This document shows positions 29,426 through 38,200 of a stretch of 62,811 bases of DNA, piece after piece. A program made the position numbers and the translations under genes. How positions within the stretch are numbered: the stretch's first letter is position 1; the number at the start of each line of letters is the position of its first letter. The notes under the pieces were generated by a model. It was not told the origin of the DNA and searched no databases. It worked only from the letters and a program-made list of their open reading frames with translations. The stretch comes from Aporhodopirellula aestuarii. GTDB lineage: Bacteria; Planctomycetota; Planctomycetia; Pirellulales; Pirellulaceae. The stretch is taken from contig NZ_JAMQBK010000038.1 in NCBI RefSeq assembly GCF_023701485.1, forward strand, positions 1-62,811. Direction: 5' to 3'.

Positions 29426-31258
29426 CTATAGATGATTTGAGATCAGGGTCGATCCAGATTGCAAAACGGGCACCCGCGCGAAATCGTTTGGTTTGGCATC
29501 CGTATGGGCCGGAGCCTTTACAGCGCGGTAGTGCGATTGAATTTCCGTATCCGATAGGGCTCGCTCATAGACTGCGACCTCGTCGAGCTGGCCAATGAAC
29601 GGACGATGGCTCAGGTCAGGATACAACTGTCCAATCACCACGTTCAGATCCGGGCTCAGATCATTCGGGTCTTCGCCCACATCAACGACCTCACCATCGA
29701 CCAACATGCTGAGAACTTCTCCCTTCTTGCGCACCGCCCAGTGTTGCCAGGTACGAGGCTTATAGACATCACGCGACAACAACGACGTGCCCGTCTTGTA
29801 ATCGTTTGACACGGGAGCACGATGGACAAACCTTACCCGGTTCGGATCGAGGTGTTGTAGCGTCGACCAGTGTCGAGCGCCCACTTCAAAGATCATCCCG
29901 TGGTCATGTCCGTTGTTTTTATTAGGGTTCGGCTGGGTAAGACAAAATATCGAACCGTGGTGGAAGCATGTCGGCTTGATCCAAAGCTCGATCGTGTACT
30001 CTTCTAGCTTCTTTGTCGGCCACTGGCGTTCGGACGTGATCACAGAAGGAACATCCGAAAGACCAAACTCGGCAACCCGGTTCGACGCGTACTGCCGCCA
30101 ACGTACATCGCCGTTCACCACGGCATCGAAATCACTCAGGCTGCCTAGATTTTCGATACGTCGAGGTGCACCGGCGACCGACTTTTCAAATCGCCAGTAG
30201 ATTACCGGATCGGCCTCAAGGATCGTGTTGACATACGCAGCTGAGATTTTCAAAGGATCAAACCCCATGCTTCGTGCCGACGCGAATTTGCTTGCCGACG
30301 CGTCATGAAAGATGATTTCCATCTCACCGTCCGAGTCCATCGTGAAACGCACGGCTTCGCCCTCGGATAATTCAATCAAAGAACCCTGTGCTTGATCGGT
30401 TCCCGCATCGACCGTGACGCGGCCTTTAAACACATGCAAATCCATCGACTCGAGATTCATCACGATGCCCATCGACGTTCCGTTGGCGGCGAGCACCGGC
30501 CCCATTGCTGTTTCGATCACAAAGTGCTGCGGACTGCCGTCGGCGACATCCGCAACCAGCGCTCCCGACTGCAACGAAAGCACGCCGTCGGGTCGGATGA
30601 ATGCGTTGGCGGGACCTTCGATTCGAACACGATCGTTGCCAGACGGCCCGAAACCGAGTTCCGCGATACCTTCAATGAGACTGATCGTTTCGCCCGATCG
30701 CATGGATTGTCCCACCTTCGGCGTTGACGATCTCGATGGAAACCAAACGCATGCCGTCGTTGAAACGAGATAAGACGTCGCACTCTCGGGAGCTTCAACC
30801 GGCTTCGCACCAACGATTTGATCTGGCAACTCAGTCGTCCGGGCAACCGAAGCCATCTTCCGCTGCGCAAACGACCACGAGAGCACACCGATCGAAACGT
30901 GCGAAAGAATGAGAATCGCCGCCCCCGTTGCGATCAGCCACAAGGAAATGCCTCGCCAACTGGTCGCGGATCCCTCGGGCCGGGCGACTTGCTTACCGGA
31001 CTTGGCCGCATCACTTGCCTGGGGTCCAAACACACGGTCATGCGCCCCCGCTTCAACGCGACTTCCGACTCGCATGTTGAATGTCGTCGAATCCTCCAGC
31101 GCGGACAATTGATCCAGCATCGCGGCAGCTTCATCGGCACCGCCTGGTGATAACACGAATGCTTCGAGTCGCTCGCGGTCGCCATCGGTGAGCTCACCGT
31201 CTTGAGCCGCGATGATCAACCGCCTGAGTTCAAACCGTTCATTGGAATCGAGAGTCAT
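29426..31258 (-). CDS. FecR-like membrane protein with C-terminal LamG domain
   Basis: 610 residues from ATG 31258, overlapping the sigma stop by 4 bases (ATGA). The N-terminal cytoplasmic part contains ELRRLIIAAQDGELT. A membrane helix covers about 115-140. A FecR-like domain (about 200-300) contains AFIRPDGVLSLQSGALVADV and NGTSMGIVMNLE-type sequence. A LamG-like sandwich fills about 380-590 with YTIELWIKP and GQLDEVAVYERALSDTEI, a signature of this domain. The likely role is an anti-sigma factor with an outward-facing sensing module that may bind a glycan. It differs from the copy at 8681 in its C-terminal sensor. Confidence 0.86.
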   Translation of the reverse strand: MTLDSNERFELRRLIIAAQDGELTDGDRERLEAFVLSPGGADEAAAMLDQLSALEDSTTFNMRVGSRVEAGAHDRVFGPQASDAAKSGKQVARPEGSATSWRGISLWLIATGAAILILSHVSIGVLSWSFAQRKMASVARTTELPDQIVGAKPVEAPESATSYLVSTTACVWFPSRSSTPKVGQSMRSGETISLIEGIAELGFGPSGNDRVRIEGPANAFIRPDGVLSLQSGALVADVADGSPQHFVIETAMGPVLAANGTSMGIVMNLESMDLHVFKGRVTVDAGTDQAQGSLIELSEGEAVRFTMDSDGEMEIIFHDASASKFASARSMGFDPLKISAAYVNTILEADPVIYWRFEKSVAGAPRRIENLGSLSDFDAVVNGDVRWRQYASNRVAEFGLSDVPSVITSERQWPTKKLEEYTIELWIKPTCFHHGSIFCLTQPNPNKNNGHDHGMIFEVGARHWSTLQHLDPNRVRFVHRAPVSNDYKTGTSLLSRDVYKPRTWQHWAVRKKGEVLSMLVDGEVVDVGEDPNDLSPDLNVVIGQLYPDLSHRPFIGQLDEVAVYERALSDTEIQSHYRAVKAPAHTDAKPNDFARVPVLQSGSTLISNHL

Positions 31259-31788
31259 GATGTGCTCTCCAACAATCTCATTTCGACACAACGCATTAAC
31301 ACCCCGTGAACCCGACTGAGTTCACGATAGACCGAGTGAATTGATCGGTCATTCGACTGCGCAATTTCCTTGACATCCGTCCCTTCGAAGTATCGGAGCT
31401 TGATAAGTTCTGCTTGGTCCTCCTCAAGAGCCTCGACACATTCTGAGAGAGCCTGTCGACGACCGCTCCACTGTTCCGAGATCGGAAAGGCGGCATCGGC
31501 TAGCGACTCCACCGCAGAATCGCTTAACAATTTGATCTTGCGCCGCGCCTCGCGATGTTTAAGCACTTCGAAGTAAGCCATCCGGCAGGCCCACGCGGCA
31601 AAATTTCCCTCGCGGTCATACTGGTCGAACTTCTGCCAGAGGACCAGACAGGTGCGCTGGAACACCTCTTCGGTGTCGTCGCGGTTATTGAAAGCCAAGA
31701 TACGAATGTACGACATCAATTGAGTCGTAATCGAAGCCAATAGGCCAACGAATTCCTCTTGTGATTTTTCTTCGCTAACAGGATTCAC
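31255..31788 (-). CDS. ECF RNA polymerase sigma factor
   Basis: 177 residues from a GTG at 31788, reading MNPVSEEKSQEEFVGLL. Region 2 has RDDTEEVFQRTCLVLW and FAAWACRMAYFEVLKHRE. Region 4 has EEDQAELIKLRYFEGTDVKEIA with a helix-turn-helix. It is coupled to the FecR-LamG gene through an ATGA. A run of nine C on its coding strand (plus-strand G at 31844-31852) lies 56-64 bases upstream of the start codon. Confidence 0.88.
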   Translation of the reverse strand: MNPVSEEKSQEEFVGLLASITTQLMSYIRILAFNNRDDTEEVFQRTCLVLWQKFDQYDREGNFAAWACRMAYFEVLKHREARRKIKLLSDSAVESLADAAFPISEQWSGRRQALSECVEALEEDQAELIKLRYFEGTDVKEIAQSNDRSIHSVYRELSRVHGVLMRCVEMRLLESTS

Positions 31789-32208
31789 CTTGGCCAGTGG
31801 ATGTCTTCATTACATTTCGTTGCAGCCCGATCCGACGTTCGGCGGGGGGGGGCGAGTGACCGCTCTGCGATTGGGCGACAAAATTCAGCCGGGAACACGA
31901 TCACTCGAAACACATCACCTACAACTTCTCCCTAGCATTCCCCGCCAGACCGGTATGTTTCGCGCGACTTTTCCGACTTTTCTAGGAATTCTCGTTTCCC
32001 GGGGGCCCTTTTAGGGGGCGAGCACCGCATGCCACGCCACCGCGGAGGGGCGAGCATACCGCGAAATGCCTGAGCGTTGCCGGAATCCCGATCCAGATCT
32101 GGAAACTCAGTGACTCATCGCTCGACGCCACGTACCACCCCGATCCGCGAGCGTCGAACGCGTCCGCAGCTCGAGATGACCGGGCACAAATCGCCTGAGC
32201 AAACAAAC
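31789..32208. other. intergenic region with homopolymer tract
   Basis: 420 bp without a credible gene. It holds the G9 run at 31844-31852 and GC-rich sequence near 32008-32060. On the minus strand it is the upstream region of the sigma factor. No convincing terminator for the oxidoreductase was found. Confidence 0.5.
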
Positions 32209-33717
32209 CTACGAAATCGCTTTGACCTCGTAACCACTTCGGTACTCACGACGGAGGAATTGGTTCGCCGCATCCGAGTTGTCGCCCACAAACCGCTCAC
32301 TCGCCGTGTCATGAACCAACGTCGGACAGGACTTCAGTGTCTGCGGGTCGATGCCGTACTTCGTCAAACACGACGTCATGCTGTCCACCATCTGACTCCA
32401 CGGTGCAAAGTCCGTTTGTGACATTAACTGCTCCTGCGAGAACGACTCTCCGGCACGGAAGGCAACGTTGGACAGGTTACACCATCCGGTACTAAAGTGA
32501 CCGTTCTCAATGGGTGCTTTCAAAATCGACGCGTCACGCGTTTGAACGGCGTCGATGAAGTTCTGAAGGTGCTCGGCGATCATGTCCGTATTCTCATGGA
32601 ACTTGCGGATCACTTTGCCGTCGCGATCGACAGCCTGGCCACTGCCGCGTTGCCCCAGATAGAAACCGCCTTCACAGACGACAACGTAGCCACTGCCCGG
32701 CGCGTTCTGGGGCCACTGGTCTGCCGCCGATGCGCTGGAAACCTTCCAAGCACCTTTCTGCTTGGGCTCAACAGGAAGATTGCTCAGGGCGATCATCGTC
32801 GGAAACGTTTTCGTTTCGAGCAATGCGAAATGAACGTTCGGCGTTTGCCCCGCGTCATCCCACCCGACACGTCCGCCACCGACGGTAATGCGATCAGGCA
32901 AGTCTTGCGTGTCTTGGTAGGCCACATTGCGAACATCGTCGAGAATGTGAACACCCCAATTGCCCATCTCGCCGGTGCCGGTGTTCCAATCCCAATGCCA
33001 ATCGTAATGCAACTGATTGCGATACAGCGGCTCGACGGCAGCGGGACCGAACCACAGGTCGCGGTCGATACCTTTGGGAAACGCCAACGGCTCGGATCGT
33101 TTGCCGATCGGACCACGCAATCCTAATCGATTGGCTTGAACGTAATGAATTTCGCCGAGTGTCTTTTCGGAGTGCAAGAACTCGCGAATCTGGGCCTGCA
33201 TCGGATCGCTGCGTTGTTGGGTACCGAGCTGGACGATGCGACCGTGCTTCGCCGCCGCCTCAACAACTTGACGCCCTTCCCACTGATTGTGAGCGAGCGG
33301 CTTTTCAACGTAAACGTCTTTGCCGGCTTCAATGGCCCAAATCGCCGCAAGGCAATGCCAATGATCACAAGTCGCAATCAGGACAGCATCCACATCAGGC
33401 GAATCGATCGCCTCGCGCAGATCCACCACGGCCTTCGCGTGATAAGGCGCCGCAGTCGATTCGGCACGCCCCGAATCGGGGTCAGCGACCATCACGACTT
33501 TGGCGCCGCGTGTTTTATCGAGATAGGAAGCCAACTGACTCCCTTTGCCACCTGCGCCGAGCACGGCAACACGGACTTCTCCATTAGGCGACGCCGCGTG
33601 TAAGCGTCCGGTCAGCGACGTGGATGCGATGCCGGCGGCGAGCCCACCTAAGAAAGAACGGCGGGCAATACGAGGCGGCGCGATTTGATAGATCGGTAGT
33701 TGGTTAATCGTTTTCAT
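32209..33717 (-). CDS. Gfo/Idh/MocA family oxidoreductase, Tat-exported
   Basis: 502 residues from ATG 33717. A Tat signal IARRSFLGGLAAG sits at about 18-30. The NAD(P)-binding domain has VAVLGAGGKGS and VEKPLAHN. The C-terminal domain follows the family pattern with GTGEMGNWGVHILD. Such planctomycete members are usually exported and oxidise or reduce sugars or sugar derivatives. It lies 420 bp upstream of the second sigma/FecR pair, on the same strand. Whether it belongs to that unit is unclear. Confidence 0.92.
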   Translation of the reverse strand: MKTINQLPIYQIAPPRIARRSFLGGLAAGIASTSLTGRLHAASPNGEVRVAVLGAGGKGSQLASYLDKTRGAKVVMVADPDSGRAESTAAPYHAKAVVDLREAIDSPDVDAVLIATCDHWHCLAAIWAIEAGKDVYVEKPLAHNQWEGRQVVEAAAKHGRIVQLGTQQRSDPMQAQIREFLHSEKTLGEIHYVQANRLGLRGPIGKRSEPLAFPKGIDRDLWFGPAAVEPLYRNQLHYDWHWDWNTGTGEMGNWGVHILDDVRNVAYQDTQDLPDRITVGGGRVGWDDAGQTPNVHFALLETKTFPTMIALSNLPVEPKQKGAWKVSSASAADQWPQNAPGSGYVVVCEGGFYLGQRGSGQAVDRDGKVIRKFHENTDMIAEHLQNFIDAVQTRDASILKAPIENGHFSTGWCNLSNVAFRAGESFSQEQLMSQTDFAPWSQMVDSMTSCLTKYGIDPQTLKSCPTLVHDTASERFVGDNSDAANQFLRREYRSGYEVKAIS

Positions 33718-33990
33718 GGCTTCGAACTGGAATAAGGGGGCACGCATTCACGACTTGCGATTCTTGCGGGTGACAACCAGACCGTTGCGGTCAGATCATT
33801 TCGCAAAAACTTCTGATTTCAGTGCAAAAAATGAAGCGCGTATAGGGATTTGTTCTTGGTTCGATAGCACGACCACAAATCTAACAACCCGTTACCCATC
33901 CCGCAAGGGAAATTCGAACGCCATCAAAAGCCAAATGAAGGCTTTACGGCTACCCTTGCAACTCCAACCCTCCTGAAAGGCTGACACCCT

Positions 33991-34158
33991 GTGTTGAAGC
34001 AAAGCACGCTCTTAATTGCATTCCTGGCCCTTTTTTTGACCGTTAATGGCTGCGGCGAACCCGCGTCATCGGTCGTCGACACTGACCAACTCTCCGCCGA
34101 AGAAGCCGAGAAGTTGCGCATCGCTAACGAAGAGTACGAAGCCTACATGAACGAATAG
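33991..34158 (+). CDS. very small lipoprotein
   Basis: 55 residues from GTG 33991 (a TTG follows at once), ending TAG at 34156-34158. GAAAGG lies about 10 bases upstream. After a Lys-containing n-region it has a hydrophobic stretch (LLIAFLALFLTV) and a lipobox ending NGC at Cys21. The mature part is about 35 residues, acidic, and ends EEYEAYMNE. Short lipoproteins of this kind often precede DUF1559 genes in planctomycetes, and one does here after 57 bp. Function unknown. Confidence 0.72.
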   Translation: MLKQSTLLIAFLALFLTVNGCGEPASSVVDTDQLSAEEAEKLRIANEEYEAYMNE

Positions 34159-34215
34159 TCACCTGCCATTTCCCGCGTCCAATGGGCGTCCCTTTTTTTA
34201 ACTTATGAGATAAAT

Positions 34216-35427
34216 ATGATGAACTCGTCGCAAGAAGATAAGACCATAAGACGATCCGGCTTCACGCTGGTTGAACTGCTAGTCGTGATCGCAATTATTG
34301 GTGTCCTCGTTGGACTCCTCCTGCCTGCCGTCCAAGCCGCCCGCGAAGCAGCCCGTCGCATGAGCTGCAGCAATAACTTCAAGCAAATCGGACTGGCCGT
34401 CCACAACTACCACGCCGCATTCAACCAACTGCCGCAACAAGGCTGCGGATCAGCGGAAACCTCTTACAATCCTCCAAACGCGAGCCTTTCCACCGCTCGG
34501 TTGTACCTGAGCTGGCTCGTCGCGATCACGCCGTTTGTTGAACAACAAGCGATCTGGGAAAACATCTCGACCGGCGTCGACGCCGACGGCAGCCAGTTCC
34601 AACCGATGGGGCCGCAGCCTTGGGATCAATCGTTCACGCCCTGGATGACTGATATCCCCGCGTTCCGTTGCCCGAGCGACCCTGGATACGGATTGCCAGC
34701 CAACGGCCGTAGCAACTACGGAGCCTGCATCGGCGACCACATGCGATTGACGAACAATGGTGGACGCAACGAACGCGGGTTCTACGAAGGCCCCGATGAC
34801 GACGATTGCGGAATGGGCGGCACCAACCTTACTGACGATTCGGCCGCAGCCGTCGAAGCCCGCGGGACCAACCGCGGTATGTTCTGGACTCGCCACTCGA
34901 CCCGCTTCCGTGACGTGCTCGACGGACTGTCAAACACAATCATGGCAGGCGAACTCGCGACCAGCTTGGGTGCCAACGAAGTCAACTCGAACGTCGCTCA
35001 CCTCACTAATGACGGCCTGATCAGCGCATCAGACTGGGACGTGCAAATTTGCCTCGATCGTGTCGATCCGCAACGTCCGAAGTTTTTCAAGGCCGGTACC
35101 GAGTGCTCCAACAGTGCGGGTAAGTCTGCACGCGGTTACGTGTGGGGCGACGGACGCTTGCTGTACACCTCAGTCCAAACCATTTTGCCACCAAACAAAC
35201 CGTCGTGCGTGCGAGGACGTGACAAGGCTCAAGGCCTCTCAACGGTCGGCAGTCGCCACCAAGGCGGGGCACACGTTTGCATGGGAGACGGAGCCATTCG
35301 GTTCATCACCGACTCGATCGAAGCCGGCGACTACAACGTCCGACCACAAGTCGGCCGTGAAAGCCCGTTCGGCCTGTGGGGTGCCCTCGGGACCCGCGCA
35401 ATGAAAGAGCAGATCGAAGATTTTTAA
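34216..35427 (+). CDS. DUF1559 protein with type IV pilin-like N-terminus
   Basis: 403 residues from ATG 34216. A prepilin cleavage site is visible in RRSGFTLVELLVVIAII, followed by a hydrophobic helix (about 16-40). AAREAARRMSCSNNFKQIGLA follows in the DUF1559 domain. Near the C-terminus is H-x9-DG (SRHQGGAHVCMGDGAIRFI), the processing-associated motif of the family. It probably assembles into, or is handled by, a pseudopilus or surface-display system. A hairpin terminator follows at 35457. Confidence 0.95.
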   Translation: MMNSSQEDKTIRRSGFTLVELLVVIAIIGVLVGLLLPAVQAAREAARRMSCSNNFKQIGLAVHNYHAAFNQLPQQGCGSAETSYNPPNASLSTARLYLSWLVAITPFVEQQAIWENISTGVDADGSQFQPMGPQPWDQSFTPWMTDIPAFRCPSDPGYGLPANGRSNYGACIGDHMRLTNNGGRNERGFYEGPDDDDCGMGGTNLTDDSAAAVEARGTNRGMFWTRHSTRFRDVLDGLSNTIMAGELATSLGANEVNSNVAHLTNDGLISASDWDVQICLDRVDPQRPKFFKAGTECSNSAGKSARGYVWGDGRLLYTSVQTILPPNKPSCVRGRDKAQGLSTVGSRHQGGAHVCMGDGAIRFITDSIEAGDYNVRPQVGRESPFGLWGALGTRAMKEQIEDF

Positions 35428-35456
35428 TCGATCTCGTCTCGATTGATATCCGCAAC

Positions 35457-35491
35457 AAAGCCTTCTCATCTCTCGATGGGGAGGCTTTTTT
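35457..35491 (+). terminator. rho-independent terminator
   Basis: AAGCCTTC pairs with GGAGGCTT (one G-T pair) around a roughly 16-base loop, followed by a run of six T. It lies 30 bases after the DUF1559 stop. Confidence 0.8.
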
Positions 35492-35655
35492 GATTTCACA
35501 CCGAGCTTGATCACCGCGGTCGCCGCACGGTGGCGTCGACGATTTTTTTGCTGGTGCTCGCTATTCAGTCTGACTTCGAATCCAGCTCGACCTCGAACTT
35601 GCCTGCCAAATCCTGATATTTCACACTGCGCATTTCGACAGCAATCGAGTGCTAA

Positions 35656-36078
35656 CTATCGCAGCGGTAGAGCGGTGGATTGGTAGTGGCGGATCGACTT
35701 CAGGGCAATACCGCGTTTTGCCGCCTCGTATCGCAGGGCACGTTCGAAGAAGGGGAACGCGTAACGTGAGTTTCGCTTCAACGCGTATTGCTCGATCGCG
35801 ACCACCAACCGTGTTTCGAGCTTTTCCTCTTCCACCAGTTTAACGACGTATCGCAGATACGCGGCTTGGGCGTCTGTTGTCGCGTGCAGACGATTGATCA
35901 GGCGCTCCTCGAGACGAGCGGTCGAGTCCATGTCGGCAGACAGAATTCTCGGTGTCGTGATCTGAGCGGACGCCGAACAGGTGACGACCAAACATCCCGC
36001 CAAAACTACCCAGCGGATGCATGAGATAGGACTGCGAGCGTTGATTTCGCCGTGCGAGTGAATTCGGCCCATCATCAT
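35656..36078 (-). CDS. hypothetical secreted protein
   Basis: About 140 residues; three ATGs in a row (36078, 36075, 36072) make the exact start uncertain. TTGGAGA sits just upstream. A hydrophobic signal-like segment (WVVLAGCLVVTCSASA) ends near residue 35. The rest is mainly helical and basic, with ARLEERLINRLHATTDAQAAYLRYVV. The family is not recognised. It stands alone, with the DUF1559 terminator on one side and a terminator facing it on the other. Confidence 0.72.
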   Translation of the reverse strand: MMMGRIHSHGEINARSPISCIRWVVLAGCLVVTCSASAQITTPRILSADMDSTARLEERLINRLHATTDAQAAYLRYVVKLVEEEKLETRLVVAIEQYALKRNSRYAFPFFERALRYEAAKRGIALKSIRHYQSTALPLR

Positions 36079-36216
36079 TCTCCAACTGAGACACACTTCA
36101 AACGATGCGATCCCCGTCGATGTGAGGGCAGACCGCTACATTCTCGTGCTTAGCAAATCTTCCGGCGTCGCCGCAAGCAGGAAAAAGTGGTCGCAAAGCG
36201 ACGGTCGTCAATAAAA

Positions 36217-36251
36217 ACAGCGTGGCGGGGCATTTCTCCCCGCCACGCTGT
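36217..36251 (-). terminator. strong rho-independent terminator
   Basis: A perfect 14-bp inverted repeat, ACAGCGTGGCGGGG / CCCCGCCACGCTGT, with a 7-base loop. Read on the minus strand it is followed by TTTTAT, so it should end transcripts of the BBP7-like gene at 36368. Confidence 0.9.
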
Positions 36252-36367
36252 CGTGACATCTCTTCAGTTCGTCGAGTGCCGAGCGGGAATCCAACTCGGT
36301 GATCCGGACTATATCAGAGCCAGATTTCACCCGGCACAACCATCTCGCCTAGGGTGGTTCGGCTCGA

Positions 36368-37846
36368 TTAGAACTGGATGACGCAGCCTAGGTCCACGCC
36401 GTGGACGAAGAACGAATCCGTTTCAAGACCGAGGAACTGGGGTCGTTCAGCTGCATCAACTGCACCGGCACCATCGAGCACGAGGTAGCCCGTGTTGATG
36501 TCACGGTTGAGGTTGTCGCCAATCATCAGGACATCGTCCCACATGATGAATGAGTAGCCGACCGAGAAACTAACGTTAGGACGCATTTTGTATGCGAGTT
36601 TGATGTTCGCTTCTGGAGCAAAGCTGAAATTGCTTTCTTCGATCGTTTGCTCGGCGTTGTTGGCAAAGATCCCGCCCGCTTGGTCAGCAAAGGCGGCACG
36701 ACCACGTGAGCCACGGCTGGTCCAGGTTTGATCCATGTTACCCAAGTGCACCTTGGTCAATGCCGACAAGGTCCACGCACCGCGACCGACAGTGGTCAAG
36801 AAACCGATTTGCCCGCCATAGAACTTGTTCTCTGCCGTGATATCGTCGTTGAAGCGATAGACATCGCCTTGCCCAGCACCGACTTCGGTTTGCGTGGTCG
36901 TTGCGGCAAGCGTCAGGCCTTCTTCGATTCCGAAGTGCGAGAAACCGCCGATGAAATCGCTGCGGTAGCCTTTGCCACCGAGCAAACGCAGCCGTCCGTA
37001 GCCTTCGGCACCATACATTTCCAACGTCGAGCGAACCGCAATCTGACCTTGGAAGTCGACATCGCCAGCTCCCGTACCGTCGGAATACGCGATGATGAGG
37101 GCGTTCTCCTGGTTGGCAATCAGGTCGGAGTCAAAGTACGGGATGCCGATCGATCCGGTCGTTCCGTCGCCGCTCGCGTTGTAGGTATCTTCTGCTTCGC
37201 CAAGCATCCAGAAACGGCCGCCCATTCCGAAGTCTTCGCTGAGCATGACTCCCCCATCGAGGCGGAAACCGGCTTGCAAATCACCACCGAAGGCGTCCTG
37301 GCCACCGAAAGCAACCGTCGCACCTTGGTCCAATTCAGGAAGAGCGCCGGCGGTGTTTTGACTGACCAACGGCACGGTCGATCGCACTTGTGGGAACCAC
37401 AACAAAGCTTCCGCCGTCAACCAAGCGCTGGTTTGCTTGGCGACACGTCGGGTCGGCATGTAGACAGGAGCAGCAGCGACAGGTCCACAACCACCGTTGC
37501 AGTCGCCGGTTTGACAACCGTACGACGCCAAGGAAGTGGGGATTCCGCTGCCAACGTTTTGCTGAGCGTATTCGCCGCCATCGCCCACATACGAAACCGT
37601 CTCAAGTTCCGAAGGATAGTACTGGGCTTCTTCGACCACTTCCTCAACCACTTCTTCAATCGCCGATTCGGCGGCAGCAGGTGCGGCCGAATCCTCGTTG
37701 TAAAGGTCGTTGACGTAGTCGGTGCTGTCAGCGTAGTAGGCATCTTCGCCTAGGTCGCCGACGTAGCCGTCGTCGGCCGCATTCGCGGTCGTGGTACCCG
37801 CCGACAACAGCGCTGCCAGCGTCAACATCTTCCATTTAGTTTTCAT
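36368..37846 (-). CDS. BBP7-like outer-membrane beta-barrel protein
   Basis: 492 residues from ATG 37846; ATG 37858 is an alternative. A signal peptide ends at TTTANA (about residue 24). A strongly acidic stretch follows (about 55-80) with EEVVEEVVEEA. Then comes a Cys- and Gly-rich spot GCQTGDCNGGCG and a long region of alternating beta-strands. It ends VDLGCVIQF, a C-terminal aromatic as in barrel proteins. WLTAEALLWFPQ-type opening strands are characteristic of planctomycete BBP7 proteins. It probably sits in the outer membrane. A strong terminator follows. Confidence 0.85.
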   Translation of the reverse strand: MKTKWKMLTLAALLSAGTTTANAADDGYVGDLGEDAYYADSTDYVNDLYNEDSAAPAAAESAIEEVVEEVVEEAQYYPSELETVSYVGDGGEYAQQNVGSGIPTSLASYGCQTGDCNGGCGPVAAAPVYMPTRRVAKQTSAWLTAEALLWFPQVRSTVPLVSQNTAGALPELDQGATVAFGGQDAFGGDLQAGFRLDGGVMLSEDFGMGGRFWMLGEAEDTYNASGDGTTGSIGIPYFDSDLIANQENALIIAYSDGTGAGDVDFQGQIAVRSTLEMYGAEGYGRLRLLGGKGYRSDFIGGFSHFGIEEGLTLAATTTQTEVGAGQGDVYRFNDDITAENKFYGGQIGFLTTVGRGAWTLSALTKVHLGNMDQTWTSRGSRGRAAFADQAGGIFANNAEQTIEESNFSFAPEANIKLAYKMRPNVSFSVGYSFIMWDDVLMIGDNLNRDINTGYLVLDGAGAVDAAERPQFLGLETDSFFVHGVDLGCVIQF

Positions 37847-37858
37847 ATTGTTCTTCAT

Positions 37859-38200
37859 TAGGATTCTCGTGTAGTCCGGGAACACGGGATTGATCTGCAT
37901 AATGAAATCGACCATTTCATCTGGAGTATTCAGGACGAACGGATCGCTAGGAACAAATAACGCAGATTGCCTGTTTTGAATGCGATCGGCGGAACATCTT
38001 CTCTATCCCCCCACAATTCCGGCTAAAATCATGTTTCACGGCGATTGCACCTCGCCCAATTAGCGTGTCTGCACGTAAAACCCACGGTATCCTGGAGTCA
38101 GGTGACGCAAAGTTCGCAAGATTTTGACGCCACTTTCCGCCACGAATCGTCCTTTTCTGAGATCCACTGACCAAACCGATCTCCTGCCCACGTTGAAACG
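37859..38200. promoter_or_regulatory. divergent promoter region between BBP7 and secA genes
   Basis: About 340 bp separate two genes that point away from each other. I see no ORF of note and no clear palindrome, so it presumably holds both promoters. The stretch around 37860-37920 is more A/T-rich. Confidence 0.4.

Noticed and set aside
36728..37753. 341-codon open frame opposite the BBP7-like gene
   Set aside because: Antisense shadow of a gene with a signal peptide, a matching terminator and barrel-like sequence.
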